DNA from: JAWLHU01 sp049324875
Lineage (GTDB): Bacteria > Bacillota > Sulfobacillia > Symbiobacteriales > Symbiobacteriaceae
Assembly (NCBI GenBank): GCA_049324875.1
Contig: JBMONC010000084.1
Coordinates: forward strand, 1 to 64,000
DNA length: 64,000 nt
Direction: 5' to 3'
The first letter of the stretch is position 1, and each line of letters begins with the position of its first letter. This document shows positions 61,994 to 64,000 of this stretch, piece by piece. A program made the position numbers and the translations under genes. The notes beneath the pieces were generated by a model. That model had not been told where the DNA came from. It saw only the letters and a program-made list of their open reading frames with translations, and did not search any database.

Positions 61994-63285
61994 CACATTA
62001 CTCCGGCCGGTGGCAGGCGGACGGGGTGCTCCAGCGCCTGTTCCTCCGCCACGTAGATCATGAGCGCGAAGAAGAGCAGCGTGATGCCGGTGACCCCCAG
62101 CCCGGCGGCGGCGCCGATAAAGAAGTAGCGCCACAGCCGGACAATCCGCTGCAGCACGAGGTTGGGAAGAGCGGCTCGGATGGCGCTCTCCACGATGCCG
62201 ACCACCCCGGATACCGCTCCCAACACCCCCACCTGCATCATGGCCATGAAGGCCAATAGATTGCCCAGATAGGCCAGCACCAGCAGCCTTCGGCCGCCGG
62301 TGCGAATGACGGCTGACTCGACGGTATCGCTGATCAGGGAGACCAGGATCATCTCACCGACCACGGGAAAGGGCAGGTTGGACCGGCTGGTCGCCATGGC
62401 CACCAGGAAGGGGCCGGGCATGAGCGTGTGGTGGTAGGCGCTGACCGCCACCAGGCTGGCGCTCAGCGTGAGACCGAGGAGGGCCGCCACCAGGCGCGGC
62501 CAGAGGACGACCCTTCGGGCGGCGGGCAGGAGCGCCACATCCCGGGGGCCGCGAAAGAGCAATTCAAGCGTTGTGGGGGCCAGAAGGGGCTCCGAGCGGT
62601 CATCCCGGAGAACCGCCACGTACCCCCTGGTGAGCGACTCAGCGACTGCGGCCGGCGAGGGTGACTCCACCGCCGGCGGCAGGCGGATAGCATTCAGGAA
62701 GTTCCGGTACCAGGGCACCGGGCCTGGATGCCCGCTCAGATCGAGGCTCCAGGTGCGCACCGACCGCACCAGGGCAGGTGGCGCCTTCGATTTCAGGTAG
62801 AGGATCGCCGCCCGGCTGCCGTCGGCCCGGACCAGTCGTTCCGTATGCAGATCAGGGCGGCGCAGCTGCCGGCACAGGGTGGCAATGCGCCCCTCCAGGT
62901 CGGGTCCAAACCCAGCATCCGGGCTCTCCCGGAGATCACTGCCCACCAGGAGGATCCCGGGGTGGCCATCCACATGGATCGCAGCCAGCCCTGCCAGCAG
63001 TCCCGCTGTCAGATCTCTGGCTTCTGCCCCGCACCTCAGTTGGGACGCGGGAAAGCGGCCGGAGCGCATGAGCGCCTCCGGCGGCCCGCTGATCCCCCCC
63101 TGGGAGAGCGGGGTGAGAACCAGGCGCTCCAGGTCGGCAGCACCGATCAGGTCGGCGATGTAGACCAGGGCAATGGCCGCGCTGTCAGGGGGGGTAATGA
63201 TCCGGACGACCACCCCCGAGAGATCGGGTCTGGGAAACAGGTCAGCAACCAGGCTCAGGAAGGGCTTCTGCTCCCGAGGGATCAT
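61993..63285 (-). CDS. gerA: Spore germination protein A (GerA family)
   Basis: Receptor subunit with an N-terminal soluble domain (IALVYIADLIGAADLERLVL; HVDGHPGILLVGSDLRE), and a C-terminal membrane domain (AYHHTLMPGPFLVAMATSRS; LPFPVVGEMILVSLISDTVE) corresponding to the conserved LTTYHPEMIPTPLLLSIAAA and PFPAVVEALLME of GerAA. At 430 residues it is shorter than the usual 480-550. ATG 63285 is chosen over GTG 63297 because GAAGGGTGG lies 8 nt before it. First gene of the gerA-gerB-gerC operon. Confidence 0.9.
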   Translation of the reverse strand: MIPREQKPFLSLVADLFPRPDLSGVVVRIITPPDSAAIALVYIADLIGAADLERLVLTPLSQGGISGPPEALMRSGRFPASQLRCGAEARDLTAGLLAGLAAIHVDGHPGILLVGSDLRESPDAGFGPDLEGRIATLCRQLRRPDLHTERLVRADGSRAAILYLKSKAPPALVRSVRTWSLDLSGHPGPVPWYRNFLNAIRLPPAVESPSPAAVAESLTRGYVAVLRDDRSEPLLAPTTLELLFRGPRDVALLPAARRVVLWPRLVAALLGLTLSASLVAVSAYHHTLMPGPFLVAMATSRSNLPFPVVGEMILVSLISDTVESAVIRTGGRRLLVLAYLGNLLAFMAMMQVGVLGAVSGVVGIVESAIRAALPNLVLQRIVRLWRYFFIGAAAGLGVTGITLLFFALMIYVAEEQALEHPVRLPPAGVM

Positions 63286-63378
63286 CGCCAAATCCACCCT
63301 TCTGCCGGAGAACTACCTTTACATCCTTGCCAGATGCGGCACGGGGTAAACATAGTCCGGGCAGAAGGAGCATCGAAA

Positions 63379-63424
63379 AGGACCACCTCCTGCAGCTGAC
63401 AGACAGCCGCAGCAAGGTGGTCCT
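63379..63424 (-). terminator. Terminator after tRNA-Thr
   Basis: AGGACCACCT pairs with AGGTGGTCCT (63379-63388 with 63415-63424) and the inner sequences CTGCAGCTG and CAGCCGCAG extend the stem; the - strand continues TTTCG. It separates tRNA-Thr from gerA. Confidence 0.7.
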
Positions 63425-63434
63425 GGTGCCCGTT

Positions 63435-63509
63435 TGGAGCTGGCGACAGGAATCGAACCTGCAACCGGCGGTTTACAAAACCGCTGCTCTACCGTTGAGC
63501 TACGCCAGC
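63435..63509 (-). tRNA. tRNA-Thr (anticodon TGT)
   Basis: 75 nt with encoded CCA. Acceptor GCTGGCG pairs with CGCCAGC; the anticodon stem GCGGT/ACCGC holds loop TTTGTAA with anticodon TGT, reading ACA and related codons; the T-arm is GCAGGTTCGATTCCTGT. Its promoter and terminator are visible. Confidence 0.95.
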
Positions 63510-63525
63510 GAGTATCGCATCGACG

Positions 63526-63554
63526 ATTATAACACAGCATCCCCGGAGTTTCAA
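63526..63554 (-). promoter_or_regulatory. Promoter of tRNA-Thr
   Basis: TTGAAA, 17-nt spacer, perfect TATAAT on the - strand (63549-63554 and 63526-63531). Confidence 0.87.
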
Positions 63555-63592
63555 AGCATAGTCGCTGGGATCAGCCCCAGCCCTGATGTACA

Positions 63593-63611
63593 GGAGGGCC
63601 GGCAGCCCTCC
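63593..63611 (-). terminator. Hairpin after the edge gene
   Basis: A 7-bp stem (63593-63599 with 63605-63611), 5-nt loop, 8 nt after the stop of the truncated gene; the - strand continues TGTACATC without a clear U-run. Confidence 0.45.
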
Positions 63612-63619
63612 GGCGGGTG

Positions 63620-64000
63620 TCAGCACCCGAAGATCGGCGAGGTTATGCTCGGGCAGACCACGGTGGGTACCGGAGTCTGAATCGGTGGGACGTTGAAGGT
63701 GGTCGCCACCGGAATCTGCACCTGCTCCGTCAGCGGTACGTTCAGCACGCAGCCGCCGATTCCCAGCGGAATCTGCAGGTTGACCGTGCGCGGGCAGGTG
63801 ATGGTGGTCACCTGCGTCACCGGACAACTGACGACGTTAATGGCCTGCCCGGGGGTACGGAACGAGACGGGCGTGCAGTCTACGGTGACGTTGCCGATGG
63901 GAATCGCCCTCCGCTTCCTGCGCTTCTTGAACTTCCGATCGTCAAAGTCGTCATCACAACCGCAGTCATCATCCTTGAAGTCCTTGTCGAAGTCCTTGTC
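63620..64000 (-). CDS. Charged, Cys-containing protein truncated by the window edge
   Basis: The 5' part lies outside the window; 126 codons of C-terminal sequence are visible. It begins with an acidic, repeat-like stretch (DKDFDKDFKDDDCGCDDDFD), then a basic patch (RKFKKRRKRRAIP), then a Thr/Val/Pro-rich part with spaced cysteines (VTVDCTPVSF, VVSCPVTQVTTITCP, PSITSPIFGC) and IGNV/IGGC repeats. The internal ATG-less frame is open to the edge. Composition recalls spore coat or exosporium proteins, but this is a guess from context (ger operon nearby). Confidence 0.6.
   Translation of the reverse strand, partial: DKDFDKDFKDDDCGCDDDFDDRKFKKRRKRRAIPIGNVTVDCTPVSFRTPGQAINVVSCPVTQVTTITCPRTVNLQIPLGIGGCVLNVPLTEQVQIPVATTFNVPPIQTPVPTVVCPSITSPIFGC

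Overview
The window reads as a block of chromosome from a high-GC, endospore-forming member of the Firmicutes (Bacillota), most like Symbiobacterium. The evidence is the Bacillus/Clostridium-type gene order (rpoBC, str, S10, spc and alpha operons, then ecfA1-ecfA2-ecfT-truA-rplM-rpsI-cwlD), a gerA-gerB-gerC spore germination operon, strong Shine-Dalgarno sites with many GTG/TTG starts, and sigma-A type promoters. The genus is an inference; no database search was possible.

Layout. 1-1002: tail of an unknown gene, then an M14-type (AstE/AspA) metallohydrolase on +. 1074-2848 (-): thymidine kinase, CwlD-type amidase, small membrane protein. 2954-29848 (-): the ribosomal super-cluster, running in transcription order ybxF-like, rpsL, rpsG, fusA, tuf, rpsJ, rplC-D-W-B, rpsS, rplV, rpsC, rplP, rpmC, rpsQ, rplN-X-E, rpsN, rpsH, rplF-R, rpsE, rpmD, rplO, secY, adk, map, KOW protein, infA, rpmJ, rpsM-K-D, rpoA, rplQ, ecfA1-A2-T, truA, HAD protein, rplM, rpsI. 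Several spacers inside this cluster are unusually long and rich in inverted repeats. 29991-32086: an RsmC/YbxB-type methyltransferase, a VOC (glyoxalase-fold) gene whose promoter spacer holds a perfect LexA/DinR palindrome, and a CPBP membrane protein. 32138-44724 (-): rpoC, rpoB, rplL, rplJ, rplA, rplK, nusG, secE, tRNA-Trp, rpmG and initiator tRNA, with leader terminators ahead of rpoB and rplJ.

44968-57851 is a formate dehydrogenase locus: fdhD, an MCP-like membrane coiled-coil sensor, a NarL-type two-component pair read the opposite way, a second fdhD lacking the cysteine loop, then fdhA (a selenoprotein read through an in-frame UGA with a SECIS hairpin), fdhB, fdhC, a zinc-ribbon miniprotein, an unknown gene, fdhE and an orphan NuoF-like flavoprotein. 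The likely pathway is extracytoplasmic formate oxidation feeding electrons through the FeS subunit and cytochrome b to quinone; the FdhD and FdhE proteins serve assembly, and the two-component system may control expression.

57857-59629 holds two paralogous membrane miniproteins of 45-47 residues with a matching motif at the same distance upstream, plus small proteins of unknown function. 59644-63285 (-) is the ger operon, followed by tRNA-Thr and a truncated charged, Cys-containing protein at the window edge. No CRISPR array, insertion sequence, prophage or rRNA gene was seen.
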